64,000 nucleotides of DNA from assembly GCF_963678635.1 (NCBI RefSeq), contig NC_087070.1:32277704-32341703 (forward strand). Reading direction: 5' to 3'. The position numbers and the translations under genes are program-made. The DNA comes from Symsagittifera roscoffensis (Eukaryota; Xenacoelomorpha; Acoela; Convolutidae). How positions within the stretch are numbered: the stretch's first letter is position 1; each line of letters starts with the position of its first letter. This document shows positions 9,369-18,436 of this stretch, piece by piece. The notes below the pieces were generated by a model, which did no database searches, had not been told where the DNA came from, and saw only the letters and a program-made list of their open reading frames with translations.

Positions 9369-10004
9369 ATGGCGATGATTGTAGCTGCCAGCTCCCTTTA
9401 TCACAGCCTGAAAGATCTTGAGCAAGAGGAGCGGAGAGAGACGCAGCAGAAGGTCTACGCAGTCCCCGGCCTTTCTTTGAACCCCAATACCTTGAACAGC
9501 GGCAAGGATTTACGAGTGTTATTGGAACTGCAACCTCTGGCCAGTAAGCAGAAAATTATCTGGCACGACGTGCTGAACAACAGCATATCCTCACATCGCA
9601 CGAACAACTATACGCCCTGCCCACTTGACGAACTACTGGCGTATTTACAATCAAACCGACGACAAATTAGTGGCATTGTCTACTGCAGGAGAACCGGCAC
9701 TCCCGATATTTTTGAGGATCTGCGGAAGACAGAGATAATCGTCATAAAAACAACTGGTAGCCTTATCTCTAGAAGGAAGAGACAGAATCCTGCGGTCCTC
9801 AGAGAGTATCTTCAACTGCACGAGTCAAGTGAATTGGAGTTGAAGTCACTACGGGTGGTGCTGTCCCATCGAGACCATCTGCCAGGCATCTTCTCAAGGA
9901 TACGGGCCCAGACCAAGAAACCATCGCAGGGACGCCGCAGGGCAAAGGCGCGGAGAGCGGAGGTGTTGGCTGGCGACCTCCAGTCGGAACAGAACGACCA
10001 ATAG
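9369..10004 (+). CDS. PLE ORF1, unit 4 (211 aa, unknown function)
   Basis: Intact 211-codon copy. Distinctive residues are K for N in SKQKII and N for K in LQSNRR. Same start and stop context as the other four. Confidence 0.8.
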   Translation: MAMIVAASSLYHSLKDLEQEERRETQQKVYAVPGLSLNPNTLNSGKDLRVLLELQPLASKQKIIWHDVLNNSISSHRTNNYTPCPLDELLAYLQSNRRQISGIVYCRRTGTPDIFEDLRKTEIIVIKTTGSLISRRKRQNPAVLREYLQLHESSELELKSLRVVLSHRDHLPGIFSRIRAQTKKPSQGRRRAKARRAEVLAGDLQSEQNDQ

Positions 10005-10119
10005 AGGGTAAGATTTTGTTGTGGCTGTTTTTTCTTTGCTGAGTGCCACATGAGTTTAAGTGCTTGTGGCCTACAAAGAACAAATGACCGCAATTTAGCT
10101 GCCACCACCACTCCTTAGA

Positions 10120-10365
10120 ATGGTCCTGAAAAGAAAACTCACTTGGAAACTTGTATTAGATTATTTAAAACATTTTAATAAATTTAATAGCAGTTTCCTG
10201 AGAACTAAATTTCTGAGAAAAAGTCTCGATAACGACATTATACCAAATTTTTTACGGTTTCGCGTGCCTGATAACGGTGTTTTTTCGGATCAAGTGGTGC
10301 ACAGCTTCCAACTGAGACTCTTAATATCTGAGCTAAGCCAGGCAAATGCCAGATTATATATCTGA
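10120..10365 (+). pseudogene. PLE ORF2 5' stub, unit 4
   Basis: The same truncated form as unit 2, including the duplicated 15-bp segment at the junction. It has a Ser for Cys change (LRKSLD). This is evidence that units 2 and 4 descend from one truncated unit by block duplication. Confidence 0.85.
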
Positions 10366-10374
10366 GCTAAGCCA

Positions 10375-10488
10375 GGTTATATTCCTGTAAGGAAAACAGA
10401 CATAGTACAAAAAAAAACTTTTTTTCTCAATTTGTACAGAGTTATATTACCACTTTTGGTTCATAATGTCAGTAGTGTTTGAGTTAAA
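10375..10488 (+). repeat. Truncated pLTR between units 4 and 5
   Basis: Same 3' remnant as at 6379-6493, lacking the ribozyme-like motif. Confidence 0.85.
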
Positions 10489-11124
10489 ATGGCAATGATT
10501 GTAGCTGCCAGCTCCCTTTATCACAGCCTGAAAGATCTTGAGCAAGAGGAGCGGAGAGAGACGCAGCAGAAGGTCTACGCAGTCCCCGGCCTTTCTTTGA
10601 ACCCCAATACCTTGAACAGCGGCAAGGATTTACGAGTGTTATTGGAACTGCAACCTCTGGCCAGTAAGCAGAATATTATCTGGCACGACGTGCTGAACAA
10701 CAGCATATCCTCACATCGCACGAACAACTATACGCCCTGCCCACTTGACGAACTACTGGCGTATTTACAATCAAAGCGACGACAAATTAGTGGCATTGTC
10801 TACTGCAGGAGAACCGGCACTCCCGATATTTTTGAGGATCTGCGGAAGACAGAGATAATCGTCATAAAAACAACTGGTAGCCTTATCTCTAGAAGGAAGA
10901 GACAGAATCCTGCGGTCCTCAGAGAGTATCTTCAACTGCACGAGTCAAGTGAATTGGAGTTGAAGTCACTACGGGTGGTGCTGTCCCATCGAGACCATCT
11001 GCCAGGCATCTTCTCAAGGATACGGGCCCAGACCAAGAAACCATCGCAGGGACGCCGCAGGGCAAAGGCGCGGAGAGCGGAGGTGTTGGCTGGCGACCTC
11101 CAGTCGGAACAGAACGACCAATAG
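10489..11124 (+). CDS. PLE ORF1, unit 5 (211 aa, unknown function)
   Basis: Intact 211-codon copy, closest to unit 3. Together with the other four it shows that ORF1 is undamaged in every unit of the array. Confidence 0.8.
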   Translation: MAMIVAASSLYHSLKDLEQEERRETQQKVYAVPGLSLNPNTLNSGKDLRVLLELQPLASKQNIIWHDVLNNSISSHRTNNYTPCPLDELLAYLQSKRRQISGIVYCRRTGTPDIFEDLRKTEIIVIKTTGSLISRRKRQNPAVLREYLQLHESSELELKSLRVVLSHRDHLPGIFSRIRAQTKKPSQGRRRAKARRAEVLAGDLQSEQNDQ

Positions 11125-11239
11125 AGGGTAAGATTTTGTTGTGGCTGTTTTTTCTTTGCTGAGTGCCTCATGAGTTTAAGTGCTCGTGGCCTACAAAGAA
11201 CAAATGACCGCAATTTTGCTGCCACCACCACTCCTTAGA

Positions 11240-13799
11240 ATGGTCCTGAAAAGAAAACTCGCTTGGAAACTTGTATTAGATTATTTAAAACATTTTAATA
11301 AATTTAATAGCAGTTTCCTGAGAATTAAATTTCTGAGAAAATGTCTCGATAACGACATTATACCAAATTTTTTGCCAAATTCGCGTGCCTGATAACGGTG
11401 TTTTTTCGGATCAAGTGGTGCACAGCTTCCAACTGAGACTCTTAATATCTGAGCTAAGCCAGGCAAATGCGGATAGGGCCAAGGCATCGGGTAACCTAGT
11501 AAAAGCAAGGGAGGTAGTGAGAAGGGGTATAGATGAGAAGTGGTGGCCTTCGGTAATATTCTATCTGAACCGGCAAGCAAGGTGTAGTTTCAATAACCTG
11601 ATAAGCCGACACAAGAGAAAGCTTGAAAAACTTTCGGAAAGACACGATAGACCATTAAAAACTTGGATGAAAAGGCAGTTAGAATTTTAGATGAAGTGGT
11701 TTTGCCGTTTTGGGTGCGGGAAGTCTTAAGTTTTGGACCAAAACATCCGGTACGAGACAAATTCAATGAAATTCACTTCCTTGCTGACATTGATAGTTTT
11801 TTGTCTGAACTGAAGTTAAATAGAATAACCGGAGAAAAATTATGTGAGACTGAAGCAGCTGCAAAGAGAATTGCTAAGAATGTGAAACAGACCCCCTCTG
11901 ACAAAAATGTTGAAAAAGCCAGAAAATATTTGAAGGACAACGGTCTCCTGGCAGTGCCATTTGATAAGGGGTGGGTTTTTGTGTAATGAAAAAGGAGACA
12001 TATGAGAAAAAACTGAACGACTTATTACAGGCAGAACAATTTAGTGAGAGGAAGAATCTGACAGACAGCGTGATTATGAAAATTGAAAAAGACATAAACA
12101 AAGAATTACTCGCCCTGAAAAAGAAGGACGAGATTAACTAAGCGATGTATAATAGATTGAGATCAATGGGAGCGCAGCCGGCTAGACTGTATGGATTAGC
12201 AAAAAAACACAAACAAGGCAAACCACTTCGTCCCGTCCTTTCTTTACCTGGTAGCTCATATGACAACCTAAATAAAACATTGGCAAAGTACTTTGATGAA
12301 ATTGAGGGGGAAAACATAGAAACGAACACTCAAATGGCCAGGAGATCTTGGAGAAAACTGAGTTGAACTCTGACGAGAGTATAATCTCCCTTGATGTAAA
12401 GAGTTTATACACTAATGTCCCGCTCAAGGAAGCGGTTGAAATAGCCCTGAGGAGATTATATGAGCAAGTCAACCCTCCGAAAACATCTCGCAAGACTATG
12501 AAAAAACTACTGAGTTTGTCAGTGAGTAAGGTACATTTTAAATGCAATGGTTTGTGGTATGTACAAAAAGACAGTTTAGCAATGGACGCCTCCCTTGCAG
12601 TAATATTGGCTAATTTGTGGCTTAAAGAATACGAACCTGAATTAAGGAAAGAAGTACCAAAATTGACTGTGCTAAGTGAGGGTAACAAGGAAGTGTGCCC
12701 TAGATGTCAGAAAAAGGTGACATATCAGACAAAAGGAGTAGAATGCGAAGCTTGTTTGAATTGGTACCACTTAGGGTGTGGTAACATATTGGAATCCGAA
12801 TACGCAGACATCGCTGAAACAGTATGGTATTGCATGACGTGCAAAAAACAACGGGAAGCAGATCGGACTGTGAATGGTGTTAAAGTTTTTCTAAGATATG
12901 TGGACGACATAGTTAGAACGGTCAAGGGCGATCCTGGGGTAGTTCTCGAGGCTGCCAATAAGTTGCATCCAAACTTGCAGTTCACCATAGAAGAACTCGA
13001 TAGTAACGGTAATTTGGCCTTTTTGGACTTAAATGTCAATGTGGATTAAGCCAAAAGGGTCACATGTGGTTAGTACCAAAAACCCACTGATACCGGCACA
13101 ATTCTAAATTTCAGAGGCTGCGCACCTTTGCAGTGCAAAAAAAAACGTTATTGAAGGGACGGTTCATAGGGTTTTCAGAAGTACCTCAGCATTTTGACCA
13201 GGCATTGGAAAAAAAATCGGAAACTATGGATTGAAAATCAATATCCAAAAAATTGGTCTGACAGGGTAGTGTTTGAAACTCTTAACAAGATCATTGAGGG
13301 AAATAAAAATTTAGAGGTGAAGGCATCAGAACCGAGAAATGACAAATGGTTGAAAAACTCACCACCCCTTCTTACAATGCAATATCGAGGCAACCTATCT
13401 CAACTGTTAGCTGCAAAGGTTCGGCTATTATCCGGGGCACAGATAACTTTTACAACAAGAAAATTGAAAACATGCATTCCATCCCTCAAAACTTCCTTTG
13501 CTCGTGAACTGAGATCCAAAGTGGTGTACAAGCTTACATTTAGTGGATGTAACTCCACCTATGTCGGTCAGACAGTCCGACATTTAGCCACGAGGGTCAA
13601 TGAACACCGCAAAGAGGACTCCCCAGTAGGACAACACTTGTTAGAATGTAATAAGGAGGTAGGCGGTAATGAGATTATAGACCAAACAGCCAACACTCAT
13701 AAGCTACTGACACTAGAGGCTTTGCATATTTGGAGGGAGAGACCGAAGATCAACACACGCGATGAATTCAGGAGCCGGGAATTAACACTAAAATTATAG
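11240..13799 (+). pseudogene. PLE ORF2, unit 5: most complete copy, several frame breaks
   Basis: The break series is: a small substitution plus one extra base near 11374; the frame change shared with units 1 and 3 near 11661; the G loss near 11967; a TAA near 12138; and the second G loss near 12343. Motifs A and B lie within 12348-12600. The PHD finger is at 12696-12842 and YVDD near 12898 is intact. Unlike unit 1, this copy keeps the roughly 115-bp PLE segment after LDLNV (13035-13150, with a recognisable QKPTDTG), which contains two stops and an A9 run. The C-terminal frame 13194-13799 holds the GIY-YIG nuclease (CNSTYVGQTVRH, about 13530-13680). Confidence 0.88.
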
Positions 13800-14118
13800 T
13801 CTATGTATAACATGGCTAAAATTTAAAAAACTGACATGTCAGAATCAAAAATGTGCCCAAATCGAAATTTTATAACAAGAAAGAACAAAAAACTAAAAAC
13901 TCAGAAATTTACAGGAAAATGTTATTCATGATTACGTAATTATATTATGTAATTACAGTTGTTCAAATCTGATTGGTTAAAAAGTTTTAGAGCCTTTTTA
14001 GACACGTTTCTCATTTTTCAGATCTTTGATCGTTTTGTAAATATTGTAAAAAAAAATTTTAATCCTGATGATGCACAGAATATGCGAAAACGTTTGAATT
14101 AACATTTTAAATTTCTTA
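13790..14118 (+). repeat. 3'-truncated pLTR at the right end of the PLE array
   Basis: Starts AAAATTATAGTCTATG as part of the ORF2 end and matches the other pLTRs to about 14118, just past the ribozyme-like motif. Confidence 0.83.
14052..14108 (+). ncRNA. Hammerhead-ribozyme-like motif, right-end pLTR
   Basis: CTGATGA at 14065-14071, GAAA and AACGTT retained; helix II carries one mismatch (GCACA against TATGC). The pLTR ends about 20 bp after the predicted cleavage point. Confidence 0.42.
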
Positions 14119-14162
14119 AAAACGATAGTAATATAACAAATAAGTAGTAGCCCTGTTTTTAG

Positions 14163-14211
14163 GAGTGACCTCGTGATCTGGGGATACTGAGACCCAGTCA
14201 TGAGGTCACTC
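14163..14211. repeat. Imperfect inverted repeat upstream of LINE ORF1
   Basis: GAGTGACCTCGTGATCTGGG (14163-14182) pairs with 14193-14211 with two mismatches and a roughly 10-bp loop. It lies between the end of the PLE array and the LINE ORF1 and could form a strong RNA hairpin in a LINE 5' UTR. Confidence 0.75.
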
Positions 14212-14411
14212 TTTTGCATGTAACTAAGTTAGTCTGCGCGTTCTGGCCGATTGCCCAAAAACAATAATAATTTTGTCGCCCCGATGTTAAAGGAGCACTC
14301 ATAGAACTGGCTTTGGTAGAGACGGTTCAAAGCATATGAAGCTGTGTTTAGACGCTAGCCAGTCGTTTCATGACCTAGCTTCATTTTCCGTCGATATGTA
14401 CTTCCGGGCGA

Positions 14412-15176
14412 ATGTTACATAAATTTAACAAAACAGTGAAGGACAACGACTCAACTGCTATAGGATGTGAAAAGTGCAGCGCGTGGTTCCATGGGCAATG
14501 TGTTGGATTGTCTCCTGATGATGTAGCTACAATGGGCAAAATTCGAGGATGCTTCTGGCTGTGCTCTGGCTGCCTTGAGGGGAACATCTTCACATCCCAA
14601 GCTAAGTTTGAACTGATTATTCAAAGACAAGAAAGCTTAATCGAAATTACAAAAAGCATTAAAGAAACTGTTGAAAATGTTGATCCAACCAAGACAACAT
14701 CATCGAATGTACCGGTTAATAGTCGTATTAATAACAGTCACCGGGCCAACACATGTGAAAACGAGATAATCATCGACGGGGTCTGCGAAGACAACGGACA
14801 GTTTACATCCAATATAGAGGCCGAAGAAGCCAAAGTGGCCGAAATTTTTGATCATATAGGCGAAGAAAATCTCAGTATCTGCCAAATGTATAGACTTGGT
14901 AAAGCTAATCCCCAACAACGAAGACCGCGTCCTTTACTTGTTCGTCTGTCATCCGAATGGAATGCTAGAAAATGCCTGGCAAAATCTTACAAACTGAAGA
15001 ATTTCAAAGAAAAGATTTTCATATCGAAGTCCCTGAACCAAGAAGAACAGATTCTGAAACGTAAAATCTTCAAGAAACGGTACGACATGATTAACAATGA
15101 AAAAGTTCCACGCGATGAGCTAAAAATTCGTGGTCTGACCCTCGAACGAAATGGTATCAAGATCAATCTTGACTGA
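14412..15176 (+). CDS. LINE ORF1: PHD-type finger plus RNA-binding region (254 aa)
   Basis: Residues about 18-56 form a PHD-like finger (CEKCSAWFHGQC, then WLCSGC near 51-56). The N-terminal part of the finger may be cut short, since the first cysteines of a full C4HC3 set are not clear. Residues about 100-254 resemble the RRM/coiled ORF1 proteins of LINEs (MYRLGKANPQQRRPRPLLV, then SYKLKNFKEKIFISKSL). The expected role is RNA chaperone or RNP assembly. The ORF ends with TGA followed by CTA, and the same frame continues without another stop into ORF2. Confidence 0.8.
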   Translation: MLHKFNKTVKDNDSTAIGCEKCSAWFHGQCVGLSPDDVATMGKIRGCFWLCSGCLEGNIFTSQAKFELIIQRQESLIEITKSIKETVENVDPTKTTSSNVPVNSRINNSHRANTCENEIIIDGVCEDNGQFTSNIEAEEAKVAEIFDHIGEENLSICQMYRLGKANPQQRRPRPLLVRLSSEWNARKCLAKSYKLKNFKEKIFISKSLNQEEQILKRKIFKKRYDMINNEKVPRDELKIRGLTLERNGIKINLD

Positions 15177-18050
15177 CTACAATCAAAGTTATGCCTTATC
15201 AACGCACAAAGTCTCTTGAGCATAAATCAGCGTCTGAAGTTAATCAATTTTCTTTCTTTACATTCTCCTGATATCGTGTTCATTACTGAAACATGGCTTA
15301 AACCAGAAGTTACTGATCCCGAAATTTTTCCTATGAATTCTCCCTATTCGGTTATTGCTCGAAAAGACCGCACTTCTGGAGAACACGGAGGTGTTCTCAT
15401 TGCTACAAAAAGGAGTTTTGCTCTAAATTATTCAACTCTATCATACGATGCAGATTACTGCATCGGACTTTCAATATATTCGGGTGCAGTTAATCATATT
15501 TTCCTCCTTATTTACAACCCCCCCGCTTCGTCGCAGTTTCGGATACCTGCCAAAATGCTTACTGATTCAATACGTTATTTTAACTCCAAATTGATTAATG
15601 GTTCTAGTTCGTACACAATCTTAGGTGACCTAAATCTGCCGGATATCTGTTGGGCATCTTCTGATGTGGCTGTGATTACTCGAAACTGTTCCTAGAGGTT
15701 ATTGAGGATCATAGCTTAATGCCCCTTATATATGAACCCACACATCGCTCAGGCAACACTCTTGATATCATTTTAACTTCGCACACAGAATTGTTCACTG
15801 CATTTGTAAATGAAGTGCTTTACTCAGACCATTTTCCTTTATTTGCTTTTTTTACCATTCCTGAAGCAGCGCCTACTGTGAGTGGGAATTTTATGAAAAC
15901 CTCTCTATCTAAATCATCTTTTTCTCATTCGATCTTCAATACTAACATCAGCCCTTGCTTTACCAAACTCATTGTGGAACAAAACTCATGTTATTCCATA
16001 TCCACCACTAATGATTATGTAGATAGCTGGTACGCTCAGATCAATCATGCAATTCTTTCATCATGCGCTCAGAAAACTAAAAGACGCCAGCAACTTCCCT
16101 ATTATTATTCGTCGCATACAGTTCATTTACTGAATAAGCATCATTCCATATCTAAACGGACAGCCAACACAAATCATTTAGCTTCGATCCAACAAGACCT
16201 TAACAATTCAATCGAATTGGATAAAACTTGTCTCCTTGAATCTTTAAGACCAAATTCTACCCGTGATTGCTTTAAATACCTTCGATCTTTTACCAGAAGG
16301 AAACTACCAAACCAAATGCACTGGATGAATAGAAAAGCATCCACTTCTATTGAAATAGCCATTCTTTTGAACGATTACTTCTGTTCAGTGTTTCTAGAAA
16401 AGCATGAAATTCAAATCTTACAACCCGAAAAACCCACCATTTTTCTATCCGATCTCCATGTCAACCTTAAAAAGGTCGAGAAAGCTCTCAAATTTGCTAA
16501 AACTTCTTGTATTACCAACGACCGCCTCCCAACCTTTATTCTTAACTACTGCAGTGAATTAATATCTCCTCTAGTCGTGCAGCTCTTTGTCAAGGTTTTG
16601 GAAACTAAAACGTGGCCAGAACTTTGGAAATGTGCGTTTATTACGCCAGTTCTTAAATCTAGTAATCCCGAAAATGTTGAAAATTATCGCCCGATTAGCA
16701 TATTGCCTCAATTATCGATTGTTCTGGAGAGAATGATCTTCGATTTCATTTATCCTAAAATTCGGGCTAAAGTTACACCTGCTCAACATGGTTTTATGAC
16801 CAAGCGATCGACTGTTACTCAGCTTCTTGAATACCTAGATCAGATTTATAACGACGTCGAGGCAAAAAGCGAATGTCTTTCTGTGTACTTCGATTTTCGC
16901 AAGGCTTTTGATCAAGTTCCTCATCATATACTTATTTTGAAACTTGGTAATTTAGGCTTTGACGTTAGCTTTCTTGAACTTTTTGCTTCCTATCTCACAA
17001 ACCGCACGCAAAATGTCTTAATTAACAATGAAGCATCTCCAAAAGGCCATGTAACAAGTGGTGTTCCGCAAGGAAGTGTACTCGGCCCTTTACTATTTAT
17101 ACTCTTCATTAATGACATGCCAGCTGTCTTGAAAACCTCTAAATGTTTTCTGTTTGCTGATGACAGCAAACTCTATTCAAAATATGACCTTTCCTTAGTT
17201 CAAATAGACATTGATCTATTTATCAATTGGACGCTTGAAAACGAAATGACATTTAATTCTGATAAATGCAAAGTTATTTGTTTTAACTCAACTTCCCCCA
17301 AATCTACACTTTGCCTTAATGATTACCCAATTCCGTCAGTTTCATCTATCAAAGATCTCGGAGTAACGATATCTAGTGATTTAAAGTGGGACATCCACAT
17401 TAAAACCAAACTGGTTGCAGTTAACAAAGCTTTCCATTTCTTGAAACGTTCAATCCCTTATGGAGTATCCATGAGAACCAAATTCAAATATTACCAGCTA
17501 TGTATTGTGAGTATTTTATTATTATATTTTATATTTTTTATTATTTTATTGTGAGTATAGTCAGGTCTGGTTTCCATCTTTAACATATCGCCGCAAACTA
17601 GAATTATTTAACAGAAAATGTTTGAAATGGGTAACGGGAGTCAACGACTATACAGAACAACTTAGAAAAACGAATTCCTTGCCAATTTCCTTCACTATAG
17701 CTTTACATGATATGTGTTTTCTTAATCGAGTCCTGACTGATCAATTTGATTTCAACCTTTACAGATACATAAATTTTACCTTTGCAGCCAAAGACCTTCG
17801 CAATAGCTCACGCCCTAAGCTTTCAACAACCCAGAATTGTCGACTCTTCTTTACAGAGCAATTTTTCTTCTATCGCGTCTGTCGGTATGCCAACATGATT
17901 TCAGCAAACAACATAGCCGACATTTTCTCATCGCCTGAAATTTTCAAAGCAAAATTGAAAATCTATCTGAAAAATAGAATTGATATGTTCAACTTAAACA
18001 ACTCTTGTTCAATGCTACTTTGTTGCCATTGCATAAATTGCCGTTCGTGA
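15177..18050 (+). pseudogene. LINE ORF2: AP endonuclease plus reverse transcriptase, broken
   Basis: Begins in frame directly after the ORF1 TGA. The endonuclease has NAQSL, then TETWLKP, then GDLNLPD. A one-base frame change near 15675-15700 separates these from the SDH motif (LYSDHFPLF, about 15826). The RT frame 15719-17554 carries NYRPISILP, FDFRKAFDQVPH, SGVPQGSVLGPLL and FADDSKLY. It is then interrupted by a 44-bp AT-rich insertion at 17504-17558. The C-terminal part continues at 17622-18050 (KWVTGVNDYTEQL). The first in-frame ATG (15333) lies after the NAQS and TETW motifs, so a normal AUG start would not give a full endonuclease. Confidence 0.87.
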
Positions 18051-18108
18051 TGTCTTGTGTACATAATCATACCATTTCTTTTGTTTGATGCCTTTATATT
18101 TTAAAGGG

Positions 18109-18138
18109 AATAAATTCTTTTAGTAGTAGTAGTAGTAG
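18109..18138 (+). terminator. LINE poly(A) signal and (TAG)6 tail
   Basis: AATAAA at 18109-18114 followed by six TAG repeats at 18121-18138, the short tandem 3' end typical of CR1/Jockey-group LINEs. Confidence 0.75.
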
Positions 18139-18436
18139 TTTAATTATCTGATTAATGTGTTTAAATGCGCATTTTAAGGTATTTCGAAGGTTTGGAAAGT
18201 TAATTTGAATTCATGAAACAATAGAAATTAGCATTGGGAAATATAGATTGATTTCATTTGTATATTTCCCTTTTCATTTTTTGGCGTTTAGGTTTTTGAC
18301 GAATCAGATTCAGTATCAATTCCTCCAGATTCAGTTTTTTATTTAGTTTTTTCATTGGCAGAGTATGAAGTTAAGTTATCCAGATGTAATTTGCACCCCA
18401 CAACTATTAAATATTTTTGTGTTTTATAGACGCGAT
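18139..18436. other. Spacer between LINE and the first host gene
   Basis: AT-rich, no gene seen. A possible acceptor (TTGGCAG at about 18356-18362) could belong to an upstream noncoding exon of the next gene. Confidence 0.4.

Larger units (their letters stand above)
1159..14118 (+). mobile_element. Head-to-tail array of five Penelope-like element (PLE) units
   Basis: Five units repeat in the same orientation, each starting with a 211-codon ORF1 (1669, 5375, 6494, 9369, 10489). Units 1, 3 and 5 carry long ORF2 sequence; units 2 and 4 stop about 250 bp into ORF2. Spacing between units 2 and 4 (3994 bp) and between 3 and 5 (3995 bp) is almost identical, so a short+long pair was duplicated as a block. 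The assignment rests on ORF2: a PLE-type reverse transcriptase with YVDD and a C-terminal GIY-YIG nuclease. Tandem copies linked by pLTRs are typical of PLEs. The array ends about 14118, where similarity to the internal pLTRs stops. Confidence 0.93.
14155..18138 (+). mobile_element. Non-LTR retrotransposon (CR1/Jockey-like), decayed
   Basis: Two ORFs: ORF1 with a zinc finger, and ORF2 with an apurinic-type endonuclease and an RT (FADD). They are followed by a short 3' UTR, AATAAA at 18109-18114 and a (TAG)6 tail at 18121-18138. The 5' end is uncertain; the 14163-14211 inverted repeat may be at or near it. No target duplication was identified. Confidence 0.88.
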
